Shown one piece after another: positions 1-9,110 of a stretch of 64,000 nt of DNA. Location: contig JAPDFW010000147.1 of the NCBI GenBank assembly GCA_028826165.1, positions 494,501-558,500 of the forward strand. Direction: 5' to 3'. The translations under genes and the position numbers were made by a program. How positions within the stretch are numbered: position 1 is the first letter of the stretch; each line of letters opens with the position of its first letter. Under the pieces are notes generated by a model, which was given only the letters and a program-made list of their open reading frames with translations, had not been told where the DNA came from and did not search any database. The stretch comes from Anaeramoeba ignava (taxonomy: Eukaryota > Metamonada > Anaeramoebidae).

Positions 1-510
1 CAACAACTAAACCAACAACAAAACCAACAACAAAACCAACAACAAAACCAACAACAAAACCAACAACAAAACCAACAACAAAACCAACAACAAAACCAAC
101 AACAAAACCAACAACAAAACCAACAACAAAACCAACAACAAAACCAACAACAAAACCAACAACTAAACCAACAACAAAACCAACAACAAAACCAAAAACA
201 AAACCAACAACAAAACCAACAACAAAACCAACAACTAAACCAACAACAAAACCAACAACAAAACCAACAGCAAATCCAAAAACAAAACCAACAACAAAAC
301 CAACAACTAAACCAACAACAAACCCAAAAACAAATCCAAAAACAAATCCAAAAGCAAATCCAAAAACAAATCCAAAAACTAATCCAAAAGCAAATCCAAA
401 AACTAATCCAAAAACTAATCCAAAAACAAATCCAAAAGCAAATCCAAAAACAAATCCAAAAACAAATCCAAAAACAAATCCAAAAACAAATCCAAAAACA
501 AATCCAAAAA
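1..510 (+). repeat. 12-bp coding minisatellite (AAACCAACAACA units)
   Basis: Near-perfect tandem copies of a 12-bp unit that grade into AATCCAAAAACA variants. Read in the frame that stays open, they encode Thr-Thr-Lys-Pro, then Thr-Asn-Pro-Lys repeats. The array forms the left part of the giant repeat protein. Confidence 0.85.
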
Positions 511-3500
511 CAACTGATAAAACTAAACCAATAACAACTGATAAAAAACTAATTGATAAAAAACTAATTGATAAAAAACTAATTGATAAAACAAAACTAA
601 TTGATAAAAAACCAATTAAACCAACAGATAAAAAAACAACTGAAAAAACAACTGAAAAATCAAAAGAAAAATCAAAAGAAAAATCAAAAGAAAAATCAAA
701 AGAAAAACCAAAAGAAAAATCAACTGAAAAATCAAAAGAAAAACCAAAAGAAAAATCAACTCTTACAAAACCAGGCATCAAAAAAAATACAAAAACAACA
801 TCAACTCCAAAAAACACACCATCAACTCCAAAAAAAACAACATCAACTCCAAAAAAAACAACATCAACTCCAAAAAAAACAACATCAATTCCAAAAAACA
901 AATCCCAAGAAAAAGTGTCCGTTTCACAAAATAAATTGGGAAACAAAGATCAAAACCTTTCGAAAAGCAAATCACAAGAAAAAGTCTCAACTAAAATTGG
1001 AGTAGGAAATAAATCAAAACAAATTGGAAAATCAAATAAAACTAATAACTCAAAATTAAGCCCAAAAACTTCACTTAAGTCATCCACAACTAATCCTAAA
1101 AAAAATGAACCTAAAAAAAATGAACCTAAAAAAACTTCTTCGAATTTGAAAAAACCTTCAAAATTAACTTCAAATATTTCTCCAAATAAGAAAACAGTTT
1201 CAAAAGAAGAAAAAGATGCAAAATCATCTCCAAATTTAAAACCAAAAGCATCTCTATCTGGAAAAAAACCTTTACAAAAAACATCAAAAACAACAAACAA
1301 AAAACAAATTCAGAAGAAAGAAACAAAACAAGAACCTAATGAATTAGAAACAAAACAAGAACCTAATGAAATAGAAACAAAACAAGAACAAGATGAAATA
1401 GAAACAAAACAAGAACAAGATGAAATAGAAACAAAACAAGGACAAAATGAATTAGAAACAAAACAAGAACAAGACGAATTAGAAACAAAACAAGAACCTA
1501 ATGAAATAGAAACAAAACAAGAACAAGATGAAATAGAAACAAAACAAGAACAAGATGAATTAGAAACAAAACAAGAACAAGATGAATTAGAAACAAAACA
1601 AGAACAAAATGAATTAGAAACAAAACAAGAACCTAATGAAATAGAAACAAAACAAGAACAAGATGAAATAGAAACAAAACAAGAACAAGATGAAATAGAA
1701 ACAAAACAAGAACAAAATGAATTAGAAACAAAACAAGAACAAGATGAATTAGAAACAAAACAAGAACAAGACGAATTAGAAACAAAACAAGAACCTAATG
1801 AATCAGAAACAAAACAAGAACAAGACGAATTAGAAACAAAACAAGAACAAAATGAATTAGAAACAAAACAAGAACCTAATGAAATAGAAACAAAACAAGA
1901 ACAAGATGAATTAGAAAGAAAACGAAAAGAACAAGAAGAAAAAGAAAGAAAAAGAAAAGAACAAGAAGAATTAGAAAGAAAACAAAAAGAAAAAGAAGAA
2001 AAAGAAAAAAAAAAAAGAAAAAGAAGAAAGAAAAAGAAAAAAAAAGAAAGAACAAGAAGAAATAGAAAGAAAAAAAAAAGAACAAGAAGAATTAGAAAGA
2101 AAAAGAAAAGAACAAGAAGAAATAGAAAGAAAACAAAAAGAACAAGAAGAAATAGAAAGAAAACAAAAAGAACAAGAAGAAAAAGAAAGAAAAAGAAAAG
2201 AACAAGAAGAAATAGAAAGAAAACGAAAAGAACAAGATGAAATAGAAAGAAAAAGAAAAGAACAAGAAGAAATAGAAAGAAAACGAAAAGAACAAGAAGA
2301 AATAGAAAAAAAAAGAAAAAAAGAACAAGAAGAAATAGAAAGAAAACAAAAAGAACAAGAAGAAATAGAAAGAAAACAAAAGAACAAGATGAATAGAAAA
2401 AAATCAAAAAGAACCAAGAAGAAAATAGAAAAAAAACAAAAAGAACAAGAAGAAAAAGAAAAGAAAAAGAAAAAGAACAAGAAGAAAAATAGAAAAGAAA
2501 ACGGAAAAAGAACAAGAAGAAATAGAAAGAAAACGAAAAGAACAAGAAGAAATAGAAAGAAAACAAAAAGAACAAGAAGAAATAGAAAGAAAAAGAAAAG
2601 AACAAGAAGAAATAGAAAGAAAACGAAAAGAACAAGAAGAAAAGAAAGAAAAAGAAAAGAACAAGAAGAAATAGAAAGAAAACAAAAAGAACAAGATGAA
2701 TTAGAAAGAAAAAGAAAAGAACAAGAAGAAATAGAAAGAAAACGAAAAGAACAAGATGAATTAGAAAGAAAACGAAAAGAACAAGAAGAAATAGAAAGAA
2801 AACAAAAAGAACAAGAAGAAATAGAAAGAAAAAGAAAAGAACAAGAAGAATTAGAAAGAAAACAAAAAGAACAAGAAGAAATAGAAAGAAAACAAAAAGA
2901 ACAAGAAGAAATAGAAAGAAAACAAAAAGAACAAGAAGAAATAGAAGCAGAATCAGAGGATGAAGATTTAGATGGATTTGAAAGTGGAGAAGAAGTTTTA
3001 AGTCGAGAAGAGGTTGAAGACGATTCAGGTGAAGAACAAGTTGTTTATGTTGATGAAGATGGAAATGAAATTGAAAATCCTGATGAAGATGATTCAGGTG
3101 AAGAACAAGTTGTTTATGTTGATGAAGATGGAAATGAAATTGATCCTAATGATATTGATGATTCAGGTGAAGAACAAGTTGTTTATGTTGATGAAGATGG
3201 AAATGAAATTGAAAATCCTGATGAAAATGAAAATGAAAATGAAAATGAAAATGAAGATGAAATTGAAAATGAAAATGAAAATGAAAATGAAAATGAAGAT
3301 GAAAATGAAGATGAAATTGAAGATGAAATTGAAAATGAAAATGAAGATGAAAATCAAAATGAAGATGAAAATGAAGATGAAAATGAAAATGAAGATGAAA
3401 ATGAAAATGAAAATGAAAATGAAAATGAAGATGAAAATGAAAATGAAAATCAAAATGAAAATGAAGATGAAAATGAAGATGAAAATCAAAATGAAGATGA

Positions 3501-3765
3501 AGATGAAAATGAAATTGAAAATGAAAATGAAGATCAAAATGAAGATGATTCAGGTGAAGAACAAGTTGTTTATGTTGATGAAGATGGAAATGAAATTGAA
3601 AATCCTGATGAAGACGATTCAGGTGAAGAGCAAGTTGTTTATGTTGATGAAGATGGAAATGAAATTGAAAATCCTGATGAAGATGATTCAGGTGAAGAAC
3701 AAGTTATTTATGTTGATGAAGATGGAAATGAAATTGATCCTGATGATATTGAAGACTCAGATTAA
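1..3765 (+). CDS. Giant charged low-complexity repeat protein (5' end outside window, frame interrupted)
   Basis: I do not recognise a family. The open frame already runs at the left edge, so the start is missing. In order it encodes TTKP repeats (to about 500), KKLID and EKSK repeats, a mixed basic Ser/Pro part (780-1320), about 27 copies of an ETKQEQDEL-type decapeptide (1320-1915), a long KEQEEIERK-type decapeptide array likely to form a charged helix (1915-2945), and an acidic C-terminus. That C-terminus carries about six copies of DDSGEEQVVYVDEDGNEI around a NE/DE tract, and stops at 3763-3765. The frame used at the left edge stops at 2240. The decapeptide frame continues one base over from about 2044, so there is a +1 shift in the A-rich stretch near 2000-2040. 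Between 2375 and 2640 paired small indels move the repeat out of and back into frame. It is either a real gene with consensus errors or a decaying gene. Confidence 0.6.
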
Positions 3766-4421
3766 TTCCAAAATCAATTCAATTCAACTTTAATTTCAAA
3801 TTTAAATTCAATTCAATTCAATTCAATTTAAATTCAATTCAATTCAATTCAACTTAAATTTCAATTTCAATTTCAATTCAAATTCAATTCAATTCAATTC
3901 AATTCAATTCAATTCAACTTAAATTCAATTCAATTTAAATTCAATTTCAAATTCAATTCAAATTCAAATTCAATTCAATTTAACTTCAAATTTAACTTAA
4001 ATTTCAATTTGATTTCAAATTCAATTCAACTTTAATTTCAAATTTAAATTCAATTCAATTTTAATTCAATTCAATTTCAAATTCAATTTCAAATTCAATT
4101 CAATTTCAAATTCAATTTCAAATTCAATTCAATTTTTAATTCAAATTCATTTCAAATTCAATTTAACTTCAAATTTAACAAATAATTCTTTTTTTTTTTT
4201 ATCATTTTTTTTTAAAAAATTTCATTTTTTTTTTTGGTTTGATTTTCAACCATTTTTGAGAAACTAAAAATTAAAAAAAAAAAGAGAATTGTTTTTAATT
4301 TGAAATTTTGGAACAATTCATATTTTCTTTTTGTTAAAATTATTTTTGCTTGATTTAAATCAATCATTTGAAAGTTCTATATTTTGAATTTTGAATTTTG
4401 AATTTTGAAAAATTATTTTCT
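3766..4421. repeat. (AATTC)n array and poly-T spacer between convergent genes
   Basis: About 400 bp of AATTC/AAATTC units follow the stop of the repeat protein, then T-rich and A-rich runs up to about 4400. No open frame of interest is seen on either strand. The stretch separates two convergent genes and probably carries both 3' untranslated regions. Confidence 0.75.
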
Positions 4422-7400
4422 TTATTTATCATCTTTATTATTATCTTCTTCTTTTAAATCTTTATCTTCTTTATCTTCTTCTTTTAAATCTTTTTTATCA
4501 TTTTCTTTTAAATCTTCTTTTAAATCTTTATTATCTTCTTCTTTATCTTCTTTTTTATCTTCTTTTTCATCTTCTTCTTTATCAGATTTTGTATCAGATT
4601 CACTATCAGATTCATTATCAGATTTTGTATCAGATTCTGTATCAGATTTTGTATCAGATTCATTATCAGATTCATTATCATCTTCTTTTAAATCTTTTTC
4701 TTTATCATCTTCTTTTAAATCTTTATTATCTTCTTTTAAGTCTTTATCTTCTTTTTTATCTTCTTTTTCATCTTCTTCTTTATCAGATTCATTATCAGAT
4801 TCATTATCATCTTCTTTTAAATCTTTTTCATTATCATCTTCTTTTAAATCTTTTTCTTTATCATTTTCTTTTAAATCTTTTTCTTTATCATTTTCTTTTT
4901 CATCTTCTTTTAAATCTTTTTTATCATCTTCTTTTAAATCTTTATTATCATCTTCTTTTAAATCTTCTTTTTCATCTTCTTTTAAATCTTTATTATCATT
5001 TTCTTTTAAATCTTTATCTTCTTTTTTATCTTCTTTTTCATCTTTTTCTTTATCAGATTCATTATCAGATTCTTTATCAGATTTTGTATCAGATTTTGTA
5101 TCAGATTTTGTATCAGATTTTGTATCAGATTCTGTATCAGATTTTGTATCAGATTTTGTATCAGATTCATTATCAGATTCATTATCATCTTCTTTTAAAT
5201 CTTTTTCTTTATCATCTTCTTTTAAATCTTTTTCTTTATCATCTTCTTTTAAATCATTTTCTTTATCATCTTCTTTTAAATCTTTTTCTTTATCATTTTC
5301 TTTTTCATCTTCTTTTAAATCTTTTTTATCAGGATTGGATTTATCCATGTTTTTTCTTAGTTTATCTCTAAGTGAAATAGCTTGTGCTTTTTCTCTTAAT
5401 TTATTAATAAGACTTTTCTTATCCATTGCTTCATTAATTTTCTCTGTATTTTCATTTTGAGAATTTTGAGTTTGATCTTTCTCTGTTTGTTGGCTATCAT
5501 CAATTTGTTTTGGAGGATCTTGTACTTTATCTTGAGTTTGAGACTTAGCAAATTTAGGTTTGTTTAAGATATATATTGGCTTTCTTTTTGGTTGGTTTTG
5601 ATTTTGATTTTGATTTTGATTTTGATTTTGGTTTTGGTTTTGGTTTTGATTAACTGTTTCCTTTTTATCTATTGCTTTCTTTGGGTTTGATTTTGTAAAA
5701 GGTTTAAGTTTTGAAGGTTTTTTTGGTGTTTCTGTTTGCTTTGTTGGTGAAACAGATTTCTTAATAAGAGGTTTAAATTTTGAAGGTTTTTTTGGTGTTT
5801 CTGTTTTTGTTGTTGGTGTTGTTGGTGTTGTTTGATTTTCTGTTTGGTTTGGTGTTTGATTTTTTGGTATAGCATTTTTCTTAATAAGAGGTTTAAATTT
5901 TGGTGGTGTTTTTGGTGTTTCTGTTTTTGTTGTTGGTGTTGTTGTTGTTTGTTTTTCTGTTTGTTTTGTTGGTGAAACAGATTTCTTAACAAAAGGTTTA
6001 AGTTTTGAAGGTTTTTTTGGTGTTTGATTTGGTGTTTGATTTGGTGTTGTTTGATTTTCTGTTTGGTTTGGTGTTTGATTTTTTGGTATAGCATTTTTCT
6101 TAACAAAAGGTTTAAATTTTGAAGGTGTTTTTGGTGTTTCTGTTTTTGTTGTTGTTTGTGCTTGTGTTTGTAGTGGACTTGATTTCTTAATAAGGGGTTT
6201 AAATTTCTTAGCTTTATCTGATTTAGGTGGTTGTAATTTTTGAATAGGAATAACTTTTTTTTGTATATCTTTGTTTTCTGGTGATTTTTTTGGAGAAACA
6301 GTTTTTGGAGCAACTGGCTTTATAGTTTTGGGTTTAACTTGATTTGTATCTTCTTTAATATCTTCTTTGATTTCTTCTTTAATATCTTCTTTAATATCTT
6401 CTTTAATTTCTTCTTTAATATCTTCTTTAGTTTCTTCTTTTGTTGACTCGTTTAATTGATTTGTAATTCCTAAAATTTCATTCATTTCATTTTCTGATTG
6501 TTTTATTGAATCAGATTGGTTTTCTTTTAAATCTTCAATCTCAAAACGTAATTCATCTTTTTCAAATTTTAATGTTTCAATTGCTCTTTCCAAATTTTGA
6601 ATTTTATCTTGATATTCTTTGAGTTGAGGATTTTGATCTGATTTTAAAGATTCATTTAAACGCATGATTATATCTTCCTTTTCGCGAATTTCATTGCGTG
6701 CTTCCATAAGTTGTTGTATAACTCCATCCTTTTCTTCGATAATTTTATCCAATTGGTTTTTTGTTTCACTGACTAACTCGAAACTGTTTCTTAATTGTTG
6801 TTCCCATTCATTTTGTTCTGTTGGAAGTTGTTTTAACGCTTTAAGTTGTGAGTTGATATTATTGATTTTGTTTTGCTTGGATCGAATAGTCTTTTCATAT
6901 TCTTGGATTTTTTTCTTTAATCCCAATATATCTTGGTCTTTTTCTTGCTTTTCTTTTTCAATTTGGCGGAGTTTTTTCTCGTTTTCTTGGGCTTTAGTCT
7001 CGAAGTTAAGTTTCTCTTTTTTCACATTTTCTAGACTTTGCTTTAACTTTTCTACTTCTGTGTTTTTCTTCTGGAATTTTTCATTTAATTTTTTGTATTC
7101 TTCAGTTTTCTCTTTTAATTGATTGTTTGCAGTTTCGAATTGCTCAGATTTTTTATTAATTTGTTTATTGATATTTTGAATCTCTTGATTTTTGGTGTTA
7201 ATTTCGGTTTTGATTTTCTTGATTTCCTTTTTTTTTTCTTCAACATCAATTGTTAATTCCTGGGTTTTTTGTTTGGATTCAGAAACCTCTTGTTTCAAAT
7301 TGTGATTTTTTTGTTTTTTCTTTTGGAGCTTTTCCTCCAATGTTTTTGCATTGTCTGAATTATTTTTCAGTTGAGTATCCAATTTTTGGTTTTCCTGTTT

Positions 7401-8393
7401 CAGTTTTGCATTTTCTGAAGATAAATCCTCAACTTTTGTTTCAGATTCTGTGTCTTTCTGGGTTTGTTTATTAATTTGCTTATTAACATTTTGGATCTCT
7501 TGGTCTTTTGCCTGAATTTGGGATTTGAGCTGTTTGATTTTCTGTTTTTTTTCTGCGACTTTTGTTGTTAATTCTTGAGCATTTTTTTTAGATTCAGAAA
7601 CTTCTTGTTTTAAATTGTGATTTTTTTCTCGTTTCTTTTGGAGTTTCTGTTCAATTTCAGTATTTTTGGATTCTTGAGGAGACTCTTTGTCATTATCCTG
7701 GTCTTTACTTTTGTCTTGCAACTTTTTGATCAAATCATCCTTAAACTCAATCTCTTGACGAAGATTCTCATTGGCTTCCATAAACTTTGAGAGAGTATCT
7801 GGATCTATTTTGGATTCCTCATGAGATTTCTCAAGATCTTTATCTTGGATTTTCTTAAGAGCTTCCTGAAGTTGGTGTTCAAGATTGACAATTTTTTGCT
7901 TATCGTTTTTGATTTGGTTGTCGAAAGTCTCGAAAGTTTTTGCGTAATTGGTAAGACTATTTTTGAACTCCAAAATAAGACCTTCCTTTTCTTGACTGAT
8001 TTGGATTAGTCTTTGTTCAACGCCAGTCAACGTATTTGACATGTCAGTTAGTTTCTGTTGCTTTTGTTTCCGTTGTAATGCAAGTTTTTTAATTTGTGAT
8101 TCAGCATCAATTAGTTTTTTCTTTATGTTGATGACATCGTTTTCATAAAAAACAAGAACAGACTCTTTAAGATCATGAATTGTTTTTGCAATCTCGCTTT
8201 TGTGCGCTTGTTTTGGAATGTTTTGCATGTGATTTCTTACTGTTGTTTTTAATTGCTGCCATTTTTCTAATTCAATTTTTTTAAGTGCTTCGATTTGCCT
8301 TCTATTCATTTCTTTTGCTCCTTTTTGTGGTTTTGCTAAAAGATCTTTGTATTTTTTCATAAATGCTGGCTTTTTATGTTGGCTTTTTGACAT
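4422..8393 (-). CDS. Long coiled-coil protein with FKPLIKK repeats and acidic tail
   Basis: Single-exon reading frame of 1323 residues; no family recognised. Residues 1-85 are basic. About 90-650 are heptad-like and rich in K, E, Q and L, typical of a long coiled coil. A KEDIKEEI stretch follows. About 690-920 hold six copies of a short motif of the form KPSKFKPLIKKSVSP, spaced by TP/NQT-rich linkers, plus a QN tract. About 1020-1323 are extremely acidic, with DLKEDDKEKD and SDNESD/SDTKSD repeats. The layout (rod, basic repeated short motifs, acidic tail) would suit a cytoskeletal or scaffold protein whose FKPLIKK motifs bind something repeatedly; that is inference only. The start is the first Met after an AT-rich leader, with a promoter-like A-rich ATGAAAAAAAAA block about 70 bp upstream on the coding strand's 5' side. 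Confidence 0.7.
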   Translation of the reverse strand: MSKSQHKKPAFMKKYKDLLAKPQKGAKEMNRRQIEALKKIELEKWQQLKTTVRNHMQNIPKQAHKSEIAKTIHDLKESVLVFYENDVINIKKKLIDAESQIKKLALQRKQKQQKLTDMSNTLTGVEQRLIQISQEKEGLILEFKNSLTNYAKTFETFDNQIKNDKQKIVNLEHQLQEALKKIQDKDLEKSHEESKIDPDTLSKFMEANENLRQEIEFKDDLIKKLQDKSKDQDNDKESPQESKNTEIEQKLQKKREKNHNLKQEVSESKKNAQELTTKVAEKKQKIKQLKSQIQAKDQEIQNVNKQINKQTQKDTESETKVEDLSSENAKLKQENQKLDTQLKNNSDNAKTLEEKLQKKKQKNHNLKQEVSESKQKTQELTIDVEEKKKEIKKIKTEINTKNQEIQNINKQINKKSEQFETANNQLKEKTEEYKKLNEKFQKKNTEVEKLKQSLENVKKEKLNFETKAQENEKKLRQIEKEKQEKDQDILGLKKKIQEYEKTIRSKQNKINNINSQLKALKQLPTEQNEWEQQLRNSFELVSETKNQLDKIIEEKDGVIQQLMEARNEIREKEDIIMRLNESLKSDQNPQLKEYQDKIQNLERAIETLKFEKDELRFEIEDLKENQSDSIKQSENEMNEILGITNQLNESTKEETKEDIKEEIKEDIKEDIKEEIKEDIKEDTNQVKPKTIKPVAPKTVSPKKSPENKDIQKKVIPIQKLQPPKSDKAKKFKPLIKKSSPLQTQAQTTTKTETPKTPSKFKPFVKKNAIPKNQTPNQTENQTTPNQTPNQTPKKPSKLKPFVKKSVSPTKQTEKQTTTTPTTKTETPKTPPKFKPLIKKNAIPKNQTPNQTENQTTPTTPTTKTETPKKPSKFKPLIKKSVSPTKQTETPKKPSKLKPFTKSNPKKAIDKKETVNQNQNQNQNQNQNQNQNQNQPKRKPIYILNKPKFAKSQTQDKVQDPPKQIDDSQQTEKDQTQNSQNENTEKINEAMDKKSLINKLREKAQAISLRDKLRKNMDKSNPDKKDLKEDEKENDKEKDLKEDDKENDLKEDDKEKDLKEDDKEKDLKEDDNESDNESDTKSDTKSDTESDTKSDTKSDTKSDTKSDKESDNESDKEKDEKEDKKEDKDLKENDNKDLKEDEKEDLKEDDNKDLKEDDKKDLKEDEKENDKEKDLKENDKEKDLKEDDNEKDLKEDDNESDNESDKEEDEKEDKKEDKDLKEDNKDLKEDDKEKDLKEDDNESDNESDTKSDTESDTKSDNESDSESDTKSDKEEDEKEDKKEDKEEDNKDLKEDLKENDKKDLKEEDKEDKDLKEEDNNKDDK

Positions 8394-8720
8394 TCTACTG
8401 TAAGGTTTAATTAAGGAATTCGAACTTAATTTTGTTTTTGATGTTTTTGGAATTTGAAAAATGAAAAAAAAATTTTTTTTGTTTTTAAATATGAAGTGTA
8501 AAAGTCATTTGTTATATCAATTTTAATTAAATTGAATTTACCTGAAAAAGGAAAGAGAAAAAAAAAAGGAAAAGAAAGTAAGAAAAAATGAAAAAAAAAA
8601 TGAAAAAAAAAAAAGCAAAAAAAAAATATTAAAAAGGAGAATTTCTTCTTTTATTTCTTCTTTTATTTTAATTTTTATTTTTTAATCATAAAATATAAAA
8701 ATAATAAAAATAAAAATTAT
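8394..8720. other. AT-rich spacer, no gene seen
   Basis: 327 bp of A/T runs with GAAAAAAAATG-type strings between two minus-strand genes. It probably holds the promoter of the coiled-coil gene and the 3' end of nothing on the plus strand. No coding or structured RNA signal was found. Confidence 0.6.
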
Positions 8721-8987
8721 CTAATTAATTTTTTTATCTTGTCCTATAATAAGATTATAAATATTTTCTGGTATTAATTCTTTTAATCTTGAAGTTTCTT
8801 GATTTTTAAGTTGCTTCGTTAAAATTTCTTTATTTTTTTTTTGAATTTCTCTTAAAGTTTTTAAAATATCTTCTTTTGTTGATTGAATTAATTTATTTTC
8901 ATTAATTGGTTTTTGAAATGGTTTTTTTGTAATTGAAGGTGTGAGATTTTCTTTTTTTCTTTTTTTTGATTGAATTAAATCTGACAT
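8721..8987 (-). CDS. Small basic hypothetical protein (88 aa)
   Basis: The frame starts with MSDLIQSKKRKKENLTP and ends with NLIIGQDKKIN. The N-terminus has a KKRKK cluster that could act as a nuclear localisation signal, then a Pro/Lys linker and a charged helix (about 38-75). No family recognised. Support for a real gene: it lies head-to-head with the TMEM181-like gene across a 123-bp gap, and that gap carries the recurrent T-rich promoter-like motif in both orientations. Length and composition alone would not be enough. Confidence 0.5.
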   Translation of the reverse strand: MSDLIQSKKRKKENLTPSITKKPFQKPINENKLIQSTKEDILKTLREIQKKNKEILTKQLKNQETSRLKELIPENIYNLIIGQDKKIN

Positions 8988-9000
8988 TTTTAAATTAAAA

Positions 9001-9085
9001 AAAAAATGAAAAATGAAAATGAAAAAAAATTAAAAAAATTAAAAAAAGTTTTTTGAATTTTTTTTTTCATTTTTTTTCTTTTTCA
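9001..9085. promoter_or_regulatory. Divergent promoter-like T-rich motifs
   Basis: Left half reads AAAAATGAAAATGAAAAAAA, that is, a TTTTTTTCATTTTCATTTTT-like block for the minus gene at 8987. Right half reads TTTTTTTCATTTTTTTTCTT for the plus gene starting at 9111. The same motif recurs before many starts in this window. It is a candidate core promoter; function is inferred. Confidence 0.35.
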
Positions 9086-9110
9086 AATTTAAATTTAATT
9101 TCAAATTGAA

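Noticed and set aside
1-510. Possible CRISPR-like or centromeric array
   Set aside because: Units are 12 bp without unique spacers, and the array is open in one frame that continues into the coding sequence.
1310-2694. Long minus-strand Phe/Ser/Leu-rich frames
   Set aside because: They are the antisense of the GAA/AAA-rich coding repeats of the giant protein and have no recognisable domain.
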